Source of the DNA: an uncultured Verrucomicrobia subdivision 3 bacterium
GTDB lineage: Bacteria > Verrucomicrobiota > Verrucomicrobiia > Limisphaerales > UBA11358
Assembly: GCA_903895255.1 (NCBI GenBank)
Contig: CAITTG010000125.1
Span: 1 to 64,000 of the forward strand
DNA: 64,000 nt
Reading direction: 5' to 3'
Shown here: positions 26,864-36,200 of the stretch, in pieces
How positions within the stretch are numbered: the first letter of the stretch is position 1
Layout: each line of letters starts with the position of its first letter
Program-made: the position numbers and the translations under genes
The notes under the pieces: generated by a model
Database searches by the model: none
What the model saw: the letters and a program-made list of their open reading frames with translations, nothing else
Told to the model about the DNA's origin: nothing

Positions 26864-27898
26864 ATGAAAACACCGAAGCCGAAAGTCGCCAGTGATCCCG
26901 CATTAATTGCTAAAATCCAGGAACTCATCCAGCTCAAGGGCGGCGGCTACAACGAAGGCGAGGTGGCCGACATCATCGACAACGCCCTCAAGCTGCTGAC
27001 TGATGTCCGCGACACCGGCGATGTGAAGGTGATTCAAACCGCCCTGCGCGAATTGCGCTACGCCTTCCGCCTCTTCGCGCCGTACAACGACAAACGCAAG
27101 GTCACCATTTTCGGCTCCGCCCGGACCAAGCCGGACAAGCAGGAATACCAGCAGGCGGTCGAGTTCGGCCGCAAGATTGTCAAGGCTGGCTACATGGTCA
27201 TCACCGGCGCCGGCCCGGGCATCATGCAGGCCGGGCACGAGGGGGCCGGTTTGGAGCACAGTTTCGGCGCGAACATCCGGCTGCCCTGGGAGCAGGGGGC
27301 CAATCCCATCATCGCCGAGGACCCCAAGCTGGTGACCTTCAAATATTTTTTCACCCGCAAAATCACCTTCATCCGCCATTCGGATGCCATCGCCCTCTTT
27401 CCCGGCGGGTTTGGCACCATGGACGAGGGCTACGAGGCCATCACCCTCATGCAAACCGGCAAGTGTCAGTTGATGCCGCTGGTATTAATCGACCGCCCGG
27501 GCGGCACTTACTGGAAAACTTGGGACAAACACGTGCGCGAACATTTGCTGCGCGACCGGCTCATCTCCGTCGAGGACCTGAATTTTTACCAGATCACCGA
27601 CAACACCGACGAGGCCGTGCGCCTCATCACGCGGTTTCATCGCAATTATCATTCCATGCGCTCCGTGCGGGACCGCCTGGTTATCCGCCTGAGACACACC
27701 CCTGCGGAATCCGCCATCACCGCCCTCAATGAGGACTTTTCCGAACTCTTGACCGACGGGCGGATCGAGGTGGTTCCCCCCACGCCGGAGGAAATCGAGG
27801 ACGGCGATCATCTGGACCTCGCGCGCATTGGGTTGAATTTTGACCGCCGCAGCTACGGCCGGCTGCGGGCGATGGTGGATGCGTTGAACGGGTTGTGA
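26864..27898 (+). CDS. LOG-family (TIGR00730-like) Rossmann protein
   Basis: A 344-aa protein. The core contains VTIFGSARTKPD (about residues 83-94), VITGAGPGIMQAGHEGA (about 112-128) and the family motif PGGFGTMDEGYEA (about 180-192) of the lysine-decarboxylase-like/LOG nucleoside-5'-monophosphate phosphoribohydrolases. Small members activate cytokinins or cleave purine monophosphates. This protein has about 80 extra N-terminal and 80 C-terminal residues, in the longer PpnN-like size class. The substrate is probably a nucleotide. It precedes the epimerase by 57 bp in the same direction. Confidence 0.88.
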   Translation: MKTPKPKVASDPALIAKIQELIQLKGGGYNEGEVADIIDNALKLLTDVRDTGDVKVIQTALRELRYAFRLFAPYNDKRKVTIFGSARTKPDKQEYQQAVEFGRKIVKAGYMVITGAGPGIMQAGHEGAGLEHSFGANIRLPWEQGANPIIAEDPKLVTFKYFFTRKITFIRHSDAIALFPGGFGTMDEGYEAITLMQTGKCQLMPLVLIDRPGGTYWKTWDKHVREHLLRDRLISVEDLNFYQITDNTDEAVRLITRFHRNYHSMRSVRDRLVIRLRHTPAESAITALNEDFSELLTDGRIEVVPPTPEEIEDGDHLDLARIGLNFDRRSYGRLRAMVDALNGL

Positions 27899-27955
27899 AT
27901 CCCTGAGGCCCATCCCCCGCTGGACACCTCCGCGCCAGATTGTTAGCGTATCCTC

Positions 27956-28909
27956 ATGAATTTCCTGATCACCGGCGGGGCCGGCTTCATCGGCTCGCAT
28001 GTCGGCGAGCGTCTGCTGCGCGACGGCCATGCCGTCTGGGCGTTTGACGACCTGAACGCCTTTTACGATCCGCAATTCAAGCGCCGCAATCTGCGCGATC
28101 TGCAGGCGCTGGCCAAACCTTTCGAATTCTGCCACGGCGACATCACGGACCGCGCCGCGCTGGACGAGGTGTTTGCCGCCGCGCGCTTTGACCAGGTCAT
28201 CCATCTGGCGGCGCGCGCCGGGGTGCGGCCGAGCCTGGCGGACCCGGCGCTCTACCAACGCGTCAATGTCGAGGGCACCGTGAATGTCCTCGAGGCCGCC
28301 CGCCAGCACGGGGTCAAAAAAATCACCCTCGCCTCCTCCTCCTCGGTTTACGGGCTGAATTCGCGGACGCCGTTTGCCGAGTCGGATATCGTGACCACAC
28401 CCATGTCGCCCTACGCCGCCAGCAAGCTGGCCGGCGAAGCCCTCGGGCATGTGTGGCATCACCTGTATGGCATGGACGTGGCCATGCTGCGGTTTTTCAC
28501 CGTTTATGGTCCGCGCCAGCGGCCGGACCTGGCGATTTACAAATTTGCGAAGCTCATCCTTGCGGGCAAACCCATTCCCGTTTTTGGCGATGGCAGCGCG
28601 GCGCGCGATTACACCTTTGTCTCCGACACCGTGGACGGCATCCTCGCCTGCACCCAGCGGGAACTTGGCTATGAAATTTTCAACCTCGGCGAATCCCAGG
28701 TGGTGACCCTGAGCCGGATGATTGAATTGCTCGAAGGGGCGCTGGGGAAAAAAGCCATCATTGACCGCCAGCCCCTGCAACCCGGCGACGTGCCCATCAC
28801 CTATGCCAACATTGACAAGGCCCGGGCGCGGCTGGGGTATGATCCCCAGGTGAAAATCGAGGCCGGCATCCAGCGCTTTGCCGAATGGATTTTGGGGAGC
28901 GAGTTTTAG
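27956..28909 (+). CDS. NAD-dependent epimerase/dehydratase (UDP-glucuronate epimerase-like)
   Basis: A 317-aa extended SDR. NAD-binding ITGGAGFIGSHVGERLL (about residues 5-21), catalytic SSSSVYG (about 123-129) and YAASK (about 152-156), and the substrate segment FFTVYGPRQRPDLAIYKF (about 181-198) are all present. This last signature is typical of UDP-glucuronate 4-epimerases and related UDP-sugar epimerases. It probably supplies a nucleotide sugar for envelope polysaccharide; the exact sugar is uncertain. Confidence 0.9.
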   Translation: MNFLITGGAGFIGSHVGERLLRDGHAVWAFDDLNAFYDPQFKRRNLRDLQALAKPFEFCHGDITDRAALDEVFAAARFDQVIHLAARAGVRPSLADPALYQRVNVEGTVNVLEAARQHGVKKITLASSSSVYGLNSRTPFAESDIVTTPMSPYAASKLAGEALGHVWHHLYGMDVAMLRFFTVYGPRQRPDLAIYKFAKLILAGKPIPVFGDGSAARDYTFVSDTVDGILACTQRELGYEIFNLGESQVVTLSRMIELLEGALGKKAIIDRQPLQPGDVPITYANIDKARARLGYDPQVKIEAGIQRFAEWILGSEF

Positions 28910-29083
28910 TCGCGGCGACCAGCGCAGGGCTGGGCCCGGCTTTTCGCCACCCGATCTTGGGTGAGGTCCCAAGCTTGGCCGAGGCGCCTGGAATCGGTCA
29001 TGCGGGAGAAAAATTCTTGTAATTATGCGGTGGCCAGCCAACCTTTTAGTCACCAGTCCATGCTGGCCGGGGACAAAAACCAT

Positions 29084-29941
29084 ATGCGATATTTTACGAA
29101 CCAAATTAGTTTGAAGTTCATGCTGCCCGCCTTGGCGGTTCTGCTGGCGGCGGTGAACGTCACCCAGGCGCAAACGCTGTATGCCGGCAGTCTCGGGACG
29201 ACCCCGGACAGCCAGGGCTGGATTTACGGGCTGCTGGGGGCCGCCACCAAGAGCGCCACCGCTGGCTCCACCTTGTTTGACACGACGTTGAACAACACCA
29301 CCCAGGGCGGCTGGACGTATGATCCCACCCCGGATTTAAACCACACCAACGGGTTCAGTGTCAGCTTCACGCTGCGGGTGAATTCGGAGAGCCATTCCTC
29401 CACCAATCGGGGTGGCTTTGGGATCATTGTCATTGCGGATGACTTGCGCGGGGTGGAACTCGACTTCTGGAACAACACCATCTTCGCCCAGTCCGCCGGG
29501 TTCGTCCACGCCGAGGACACGGCGTTTGCCACCACGGGTGCGTTGGTGAATTACGCCCTGACTTTTCAAGCCACCAACTATGTGCTCGGTGCCAACGGCG
29601 CCGCCATCCTTTCGGGACCGTTGCGCATTTACGGCACTCCCGCGGGGCCGCTGGATCCGTACGCCATCCCCAATTTGATTTTTCTGGGCGACGACACCTC
29701 CTCCGCCGCGGCGTCCATCAACTTGCAACAAGTGGCCCTGATTTTCCCGCCCGCGTTGGCCATCAATCCTGCCGGGGTGGTTTCCTGGACCGGGGTGAGC
29801 AACCAAACTTACCGGGTGCTGGCCAGCACCAACCTGACTTCCTGGACGCCCGCCGGCACGGTGACTTCGCCGGCCAACGTTATCAAGTTTACCAACACCG
29901 TGCTCCAGCCGTACCAGTATTTACGGGTGGCCTATCCCTGA
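29084..29941 (+). CDS. Secreted protein with verrucomicrobial-type C-terminal module
   Basis: A 285-aa protein. A signal peptide (LKFMLPALAVLLAAVNVTQA, cleavage before QTLY) follows ATG 29084; upstream codons to 28961 are not convincing. The body (residues about 32-225) is a beta-rich jelly-roll-like domain: NGFSVSFTLRVN, FGIIVIADDLRGVELDFW, NYALTFQATNYVL, and resembles lectin/LamG-like folds. The C-terminal 60 residues (VSWTGVSNQTYRVLASTNL to QYLRVAYP) match the module at the end of the cyclophilin and the sedolisin. Role unknown; probably exported or surface-bound. Confidence 0.78.
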   Translation: MRYFTNQISLKFMLPALAVLLAAVNVTQAQTLYAGSLGTTPDSQGWIYGLLGAATKSATAGSTLFDTTLNNTTQGGWTYDPTPDLNHTNGFSVSFTLRVNSESHSSTNRGGFGIIVIADDLRGVELDFWNNTIFAQSAGFVHAEDTAFATTGALVNYALTFQATNYVLGANGAAILSGPLRIYGTPAGPLDPYAIPNLIFLGDDTSSAAASINLQQVALIFPPALAINPAGVVSWTGVSNQTYRVLASTNLTSWTPAGTVTSPANVIKFTNTVLQPYQYLRVAYP

Positions 29942-29951
29942 CAGAGTGGTC

Positions 29952-30029
29952 TCAATAAAAAGCCTTGTCCATGGCCATTTCGACGCCTTGCGGGTCGCGG
30001 ACCCAAGCTCCGGGTTTAATGCGCCACAC
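29952..30029 (-). other. 25-codon micro-ORF overlapping the mlaD stop
   Basis: A GTG at 30029, inside the last codons of mlaD in another frame, opens 25 codons (KPGAWVRDPQGVEMAMDKAF near the end). The composition looks protein-like, with a glyoxalase-tail resemblance, but it is too short to call a gene. It may be a gene remnant or an out-of-frame old C-terminus. Confidence 0.25.
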
Positions 30030-31311
30030 TGTTGGTTTCACCGGCCTTTTTCTTGAAGGCCGAGCGCAGCAGCCAGTGGTGTTTGAGACCCTGGACCATG
30101 TCATCGGTGTCGTGGATGGTCTTGGCCATGCCGGGGATCAGGGTGGGGCTGGCCTCCACCTGGGCATTCAAATTACTGGTGATGTCCGCCACATGGAGGA
30201 GCGTGGGCAGCAAGCCTTGGACGAGCGCGTCCATGTTTGTGTCTGAGCTGGCCAGCAGCCGGTTGACCTTGTCCAGCGCCTCGGTGAGCTGGGCCGGTCC
30301 ATTGGTGCCCAGGGCCATCGTCCCCACGCCGCCCGGCTGATGCAGCAGGGCCGTCAACTGCACAACATTGGTCATAGCCGGGCGCACATCCACCACCGTG
30401 GCATTCAGGTTGGAGGTCAGGTTCGCGGTGTTGCTCAGGATGCGGGCGAGCTGGTTGGTCAACGCGAAGAAACCGGGCAGCGCCGACTGCACCTGGGCCA
30501 CCACCTGGGCCACCCGGTCGCCGACGCCGAGGGGTTCCACCGATTGCAGCCAGGCGGAATCCTTCGCGGGCGTGAAATTTATGTATTTATGCTGGCGGTC
30601 ATGCCAGGAGGCCACAATCCGGTTGCGGTTGATGGTGTTGTTGTAAACGCAGAGGGTGTCGTCCGGCGGCGCCAAATCGGAGAGCTTCGCCAGGTTGGTG
30701 CCGCCCACCACGGTGTACAGCTCGGCCATGAGCGGCACGTTGGTGGCGTCCAGCATGGTGAACGCGTTATAAACAATATTCGAACTGGCATCCAGCACGT
30801 CCTGGGCGAGCTGCCAGTGGCCGGGATCCCCGGCCACCACTTTTTCAATTTCCGGGATGGATTTCTCGAAGACCGGCTGGGTGACGCAGATTTCGTAGCC
30901 GTTGGTGCCGCGGGTGACCTCCAGTTGCCGGGCGCCGATGAAGCCGGAAGAATTGATAATGACCACGGAGCCCCGCTGCCAGATGTAGCGAAAATAGTCG
31001 TCCCGGATCTCAAATTCCACCTCCACATTGTGGGGATTGCGCGGCGGCTCCGCCTTGATGCCGGTGATGTTGCCCACCGGGAAGCCCATCATCACCACGG
31101 TGTCGCCCACGGCCAGCCCGGCGGAGCTTTGCAGGTAGGTGTGAAATTTGGCCTTGATCACAAACCAGCCGCGTTGCTGCGCCGTCTGATAGATATAAAA
31201 GCCAAAACCAAAGAGCAGGAGTGCGACGGCGAGGAACACGAACCAGCCCACGGCGCGCTCGGCGTGGTTCAGGCGGGTGCGTAATTGCGGGGTTAAATCT
31301 TGCAATGCCAT
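30016..31311 (-). CDS. mlaD: MCE-domain (MlaD-like) substrate-binding protein
   Basis: A 431-aa protein. One N-terminal transmembrane helix (about residues 21-40, VGWFVFLAVALLLFGFGFYI) anchors an MCE domain (about 48-135: GLAVGDTVVMMGFPVGNITGI, VEVEFEIRDDYFRYI, GARQLEV). A long helical C-terminal region follows (about 260-400, VAQVVAQVQSALPGFFALTNQLARI type helices) that would form a periplasmic tube or needle as in larger MCE proteins. It is longer than E. coli MlaD (183 aa). It is the third gene of an mlaE-mlaF-mlaD operon, 14 bp after the ATPase gene, implying phospholipid traffic between inner and outer membrane. ATG 31311 chosen from the helix position. Confidence 0.88.
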   Translation of the reverse strand: MALQDLTPQLRTRLNHAERAVGWFVFLAVALLLFGFGFYIYQTAQQRGWFVIKAKFHTYLQSSAGLAVGDTVVMMGFPVGNITGIKAEPPRNPHNVEVEFEIRDDYFRYIWQRGSVVIINSSGFIGARQLEVTRGTNGYEICVTQPVFEKSIPEIEKVVAGDPGHWQLAQDVLDASSNIVYNAFTMLDATNVPLMAELYTVVGGTNLAKLSDLAPPDDTLCVYNNTINRNRIVASWHDRQHKYINFTPAKDSAWLQSVEPLGVGDRVAQVVAQVQSALPGFFALTNQLARILSNTANLTSNLNATVVDVRPAMTNVVQLTALLHQPGGVGTMALGTNGPAQLTEALDKVNRLLASSDTNMDALVQGLLPTLLHVADITSNLNAQVEASPTLIPGMAKTIHDTDDMVQGLKHHWLLRSAFKKKAGETNSVAH

Positions 31312-31325
31312 ATCATTTCTTTCGG

Positions 31326-32117
31326 TTAAAGGGTTGGCTGCGGCGCCTGCGTCAGCAACTCGCCCAGCGTGGGATCGGCGGACTGGATGACTTCGCTCCA
31401 CGCGCCCAAGGGCAAGAACTGCCCGTCCCGGAGCAGGGCGAACCGGCGGCCGGCATGCTGCCACGGGGCCAGTTCCGCCGTGGTCACCACCACGGTCATT
31501 GGCGTGCCGCCAAAATATTCATGGCCATGCCATAACTGGTCCAGAAACTGCAGCCACCACCGCCGGTGCCGGATGCCCAGGCCGCCGAGCGGGTGGTCAC
31601 ACAAGAGCACGCGCGGCCGCAGCACCAGGGCCCGGGCGAGCGCGGCGCGCTTGAGCCAGTCCCGGCTTAAACTCGCGGGCCAGGCGCCGGCAAAGGGCAG
31701 CAACTCCAGCATTTCGAGCAAACCGAGGATTTCGCGCACCGCCTCCTCAGCGTCCAGATTACGCTGGTAACGCAAGGGCAAGGCGATGTTCTCGGCAATG
31801 GTCAACTGGCTGAACATCTGGCCGTGGTCGGGCACGAAGGCCACCTGCAAACGCTCCGCCAGCCCGGCCTCGCCCAACTCCCGCAGGTCCCGCCCAAACA
31901 GCCGGTAACTGCCCGTCAGCGGCGGGACCAGCCCCCCGGCCAGCATGAGCAAATCGGTCTTGCCCGTCTGCGCCAGCCCGGCCACCACCCAAAATTCCCC
32001 CGATGCCACGCTCCAGTTGACCCCCGAAAGCACCGGGGGTCCCGCCGGCCGCAAGGACCCCACCTGCACTTCCTGCATGAGCATCGCCGGAGAGTTGGTG
32101 GGGGCCGCGGAGTTCAT
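31326..32117 (-). CDS. mlaF: MlaF-like ABC transporter ATP-binding protein with altered catalytic motifs
   Basis: A 263-aa protein. Walker A is GLAQTGKT (about residues 43-50), and FGRDLRELGEAGLAERLQVAFVP contains the Q-loop region. The signature position reads LSRDW instead of LSGGQ, Walker B is VLLCDHP with His at the catalytic Glu position, and the D-loop is GLG instead of GLD. The ATP-binding scaffold is kept, but hydrolysis motifs are weakened. The position between mlaE (ATGA overlap) and mlaD argues for the MlaF role. ATG 32117. Confidence 0.82.
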   Translation of the reverse strand: MNSAAPTNSPAMLMQEVQVGSLRPAGPPVLSGVNWSVASGEFWVVAGLAQTGKTDLLMLAGGLVPPLTGSYRLFGRDLRELGEAGLAERLQVAFVPDHGQMFSQLTIAENIALPLRYQRNLDAEEAVREILGLLEMLELLPFAGAWPASLSRDWLKRAALARALVLRPRVLLCDHPLGGLGIRHRRWWLQFLDQLWHGHEYFGGTPMTVVVTTAELAPWQHAGRRFALLRDGQFLPLGAWSEVIQSADPTLGELLTQAPQPTL

Positions 32118-32989
32118 GCCAGCGCGAGCAGGTAAACCACAATGAACAGCAGGTCGATCAACACACACACCACGACCCCCTGCGTGACCGCCCGGATGGC
32201 CACCCGGGAAACGTCCTCGAGTCGCAACGGCTGGGCTAGTCCGTGGTAACAGGCGACAATCGCGATGAAAAATCCGAAAATCACCGTTTTGAGTCCCAGC
32301 AAAACAAAGTCCAGTCCGCTCAGCGCCCGGGCCAGTTCCTTGAAGTAATCGCCCGGGGTGAGCGGCACATCCTGGATGAAGGCGCACAAATAGCCGGCCA
32401 GCAGGGAGCCGATGATCAGGTACACCGTCAGGGAGAACATACCCGCCATCATCCCGATCACCCGCGGCACGATCAAGTAGTGCACCGGGTCAATCCCCAT
32501 GGTCTCCAGCACCTCCACCTCGCCCAGCGCCCGGGCCGTGCCGAGTTCAATCACGTGGGCCGTGCCCACCCGCGCCAGCAGGAGCATTGCCGTCAGGAGC
32601 GGGCCCAGTTCGCGCACCACCACGATCACCATGGTGGAACCCAGGTAATTGATCGCCCCGACTTTCGCCAGCGCGGCCACGGTCTGGCCCACCACCAAAA
32701 ATCCCAGTCCCAGCGCCATCAGAATAAACATCGGCAGCAGGTCCACCCCGGACCGGCGGATTTCCTGCCGAATGCGCGGTTGCATCACCTTCACCGCCAC
32801 CTGCCGTTTGCGCAGCAGCACCCCCAGGGTGATCAAGGCAAACGCACCGATCCCCTGCAGGCTTAATAAAAACAAAAATAGCTTCCGGCCCAAATAATCG
32901 GTGAACGATTTGGGCTGGGGAATGCTGCGCAGAAAATCCACGTTCGCGTGCTCAAATAATTTGGCCAGATCCTTTTGCACTTCACCCAT
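32114..32989 (-). CDS. mlaE: MlaE-family ABC transporter permease
   Basis: A 291-aa inner-membrane protein with about five to six hydrophobic helices. MlaE signatures: QIRRSGVDLLPMFILMALGLGFLVV-type first core helix, VVVRELGPLLTAMLLLARVG (about residues 145-164) and ALGEVEVLETMGIDPVHYLIVPRVIG (about 170-195). It forms the membrane channel of the Mla lipid transporter. The N-terminal 60 residues are extra relative to E. coli MlaE. Its first gene position and 4-bp overlap with mlaF show an operon. ATG 32989 (MGEVQKD) is preferred; the open frame upstream to 33223 runs antisense to the sedolisin leader. Confidence 0.92.
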   Translation of the reverse strand: MGEVQKDLAKLFEHANVDFLRSIPQPKSFTDYLGRKLFLFLLSLQGIGAFALITLGVLLRKRQVAVKVMQPRIRQEIRRSGVDLLPMFILMALGLGFLVVGQTVAALAKVGAINYLGSTMVIVVVRELGPLLTAMLLLARVGTAHVIELGTARALGEVEVLETMGIDPVHYLIVPRVIGMMAGMFSLTVYLIIGSLLAGYLCAFIQDVPLTPGDYFKELARALSGLDFVLLGLKTVIFGFFIAIVACYHGLAQPLRLEDVSRVAIRAVTQGVVVCVLIDLLFIVVYLLALA

Positions 32990-33221
32990 TCTAGACGCAA
33001 TCGGCGCGCCGTCAAAACGGTTTTTAGCGGCAAGTTCCATCCCGCCGGGCCCCCTGGCGGTTATAAAAATTTTGCCGGATTTTAATCCGGGCTTAAGGAA
33101 GCTGTGGTATCTTATTTCCGACAACCGGTCTATGTTTGAAATTCGAAACGATGCTAAATACATGAGCTTAAGGCTGTTCTGGCGGCAAAACTTTTTGGCT
33201 CGTGAGGGGTTTAATTTTGGC

Positions 33222-36200
33222 ATGTTAATCGATAACTATTTGCGCTGGGCGAGCCGGTTAAAACCCATCGGGCCGATGGTCTGGGTTTGTGCGTTGCTCT
33301 TGGGCGCGCTGTCCGCCGTCGCTGACACCCGAACTCTCCAAGGGCATGTGCCTGATGTCATTAGCCACCTGACCCCCTTGGGGAACCTGCCGTCCACCAA
33401 CCAGTTGCAGCTCGCCTTGGGCGTGCCGCTCCGGGACGCTGCGGGGCTGGATGCCTTTCTCGCCCAAGTGTACAATCCCTCCAGCCCGCTGTATCATCAG
33501 TATCTGACACCCCGGCAATTTACGGATCAATTCGGCCCCACGGCGGAGGCTTACCAGTCGCTGATTGATTTTGCCCGGTCTAATCACCTCGTCATCACCG
33601 CCACCCACGACAACCGGATGCTGTTGGATGTCACGGGCACCGCCGCCGATGTCCAAGCGGCCTTCCATGTTCATCTGCGGGTGTACCAGCATCCCTCGGA
33701 GAGCCGCACTTTTTTCGCCCCGGACACCGAACCCACGGTGGATGTTGGTCTGCCACTGGCGGATATCAGTGGTTTGAACAACTATGCCCGGCCGCATCCC
33801 CATCTGCTGCAGCGCGATGCGACCGTCTCGGCCAGCGCCAGCCCCCGGTCTGGCTCCGGTTCCGGCGGCACCTATGGGGGCAACGATTTTCGCGCCGCCT
33901 ACTTGCCCGGCGTCACCCTCACCGGCACCGGCCAAAGTTTGGGGATGGTGGAGTTTGATGGTTATTATGCCAGCGATATAACCACCTACGAATCCACCTT
34001 CGGCCTGCCGGCGGTGCCCTTGCAAACCGTCCTGCTCGATGGCTATGACGGCACCCCCACCACCGGCTCGAGCAGTGGCAATCCGGAAGTCTCCCTGGAC
34101 ATCGAAATGGCCATCGCCATGGCTCCCGGCCTGTCCAACATCGTGGTTTTTGAGGCGGGTCCCAACGGTTTGCAAAATGACATTTTGAGCTCCATGGTCG
34201 CCAACCCGCAAATTCATCAAATCAGCTGCTCCTGGGGCTGGTCGGGTGGCCCCAGCACGACCACCGACAATTACTTCAAACAAATGTCCGCCCAGGGCCA
34301 GTCCTTCTTCAATGCCTCCGGCGACAGCGATGCCTTTACCACCGGTGCCACTTCGGTCAATGGCGTGGACAATACTTCACTGGACAATTCTCCTTCCAGT
34401 TCCCCCTACATCACGGTGGTGGGTGGCACCACCCTCAGCACCACCGGTCCGGGCGGTGCTTGGTCCGGTGAAACCGTCTGGAACTGGGGCCTGACCAAAG
34501 GCTCCTACGTGGGCAGCAGCGGCGGGATTAGCTCCTACTATGGACTGCCCAGCTGGCAGTCCGGGATCAGCATGGCCGCCAACGGCGGTTCCACCACCTA
34601 CCGCAACACCCCGGATGTGGCCCTCACGGCCGATAATATATTTGTGAACTACGGCAACGGCAGCAGCGGGACTTTTGGTGGGACCAGTTGTGCGGCCCCT
34701 TTATGGGCCGGCCTGACGGCCTTAATGAATGAGCAGGCGCAGGCCGGTGGCCGCGCGGTGGTGGGTTTTGTCAACCCCGCCATCTACGCCCTGGGCAAAG
34801 GTTCGAGTTATACCGCCACGTTCCATGATATCACCTCAGGCAATAACACCTCCGCGGACAGCCCCAGCCTTTTTTATGCCGCGACTGGCTACGACCTTTG
34901 CACCGGCTGGGGCACCCCGGCGGGTCAAAACCTGATTAATGCCCTCGCTGGCTCACCGGATGCCCTGCAAATCCTCTCGGGTGGCGGTTTTGCTTCCAGC
35001 GGACCACTTGGCGGGCCTTTCAGTGTCACCAGCACCACCTTCCTCCTGACCAATGCCGGCGCCACCTCCTTGTCCTGGACGGTTGGGTCCTCGGCCACCT
35101 GGCTCACCGCATCGCCCGCCTCGGGCTCGCTGGCCCCGGCGGGGACGGTTTCGGTTGCGCTCAACCTATCGGCGTCAGGCAGCAGCCTGCCGGTCGGGAC
35201 TTACTCGGCCACGGTTACCTTCACCAATGTCGTGAGCGGTTTCACCCAAGGCTTTCCGTTCACGCTTCAAGTCACCGAACCGCTCACGATTCTTGCCGGC
35301 AGCGGCTTCTCGGCCAGCGGCGAGGTTGGGGGGCCCTTTTCCACCAACACCGCCAGCTTCACCCTGACCAATGCCCGCACCACTGCCGTGTCCTGGTCGG
35401 TCGCGCCATCCGCCGCCTGGCTGACGGCCAGCCCCGCCAGCGGCACGCTCGCGCACAATACCACCAGCGCCGTAACCGTGAGCCTGGATGCCGCCGCCAG
35501 CCGCCTGCCGGGCGGCATGTATACCAATACCCTCACGATTAATGACCAAACCACCGGCTTCGCCCAAAGTTACCTTTTCACCCTGCAAGTGGGCCAGAAC
35601 TTGGTGGTCAACGGCGGTTTTGAAACGGGCGATTTTACCGGCTGGACCCTCGCGGGCGACACCGTGGTTGGGCGGGAAATTTATGATGAGGTGATTTCCT
35701 CCAATTCCACTTATCAGGCTGTCCACTCGGGCGTATACGGGGCATTTTTAGGGGACGATAAAGTCGCCACGCTCTCCCAACCCCTCGCCACCCAACCCGG
35801 CCATAGCTACTACCTCTCCCTGTGGCTGGATAATCCGCAGACCGGTTCCGGCCAGTCCTTCAGCGTGAATTGGAACACCAATACTGCCGTCGCCAGCCCG
35901 GTTTATGCCCTCAGCAGTCCGCCGGCTTTCACCTGGACCAACCTCACCTTCATCCTCAATGCCACCGCCAGCAACACCGTGCTGCAATTCGCCGTCCAAA
36001 ATACCCCCAATTATTTTGGGATGGATGATGTCAGCGTGACGCCCCTGCCGGTCCCCTCCATCGAGGCGGCGGTGCATTCCAAAACCGCTTTCAGCCTGAC
36101 TTGGTATGCCGTTTCCGGCATCAAATACCAAATCCAGACCACGACCAACCTGCTCAACGGCACTTGGACCGTAGTGAGCACCAATCAGGCCACCGGGTCC

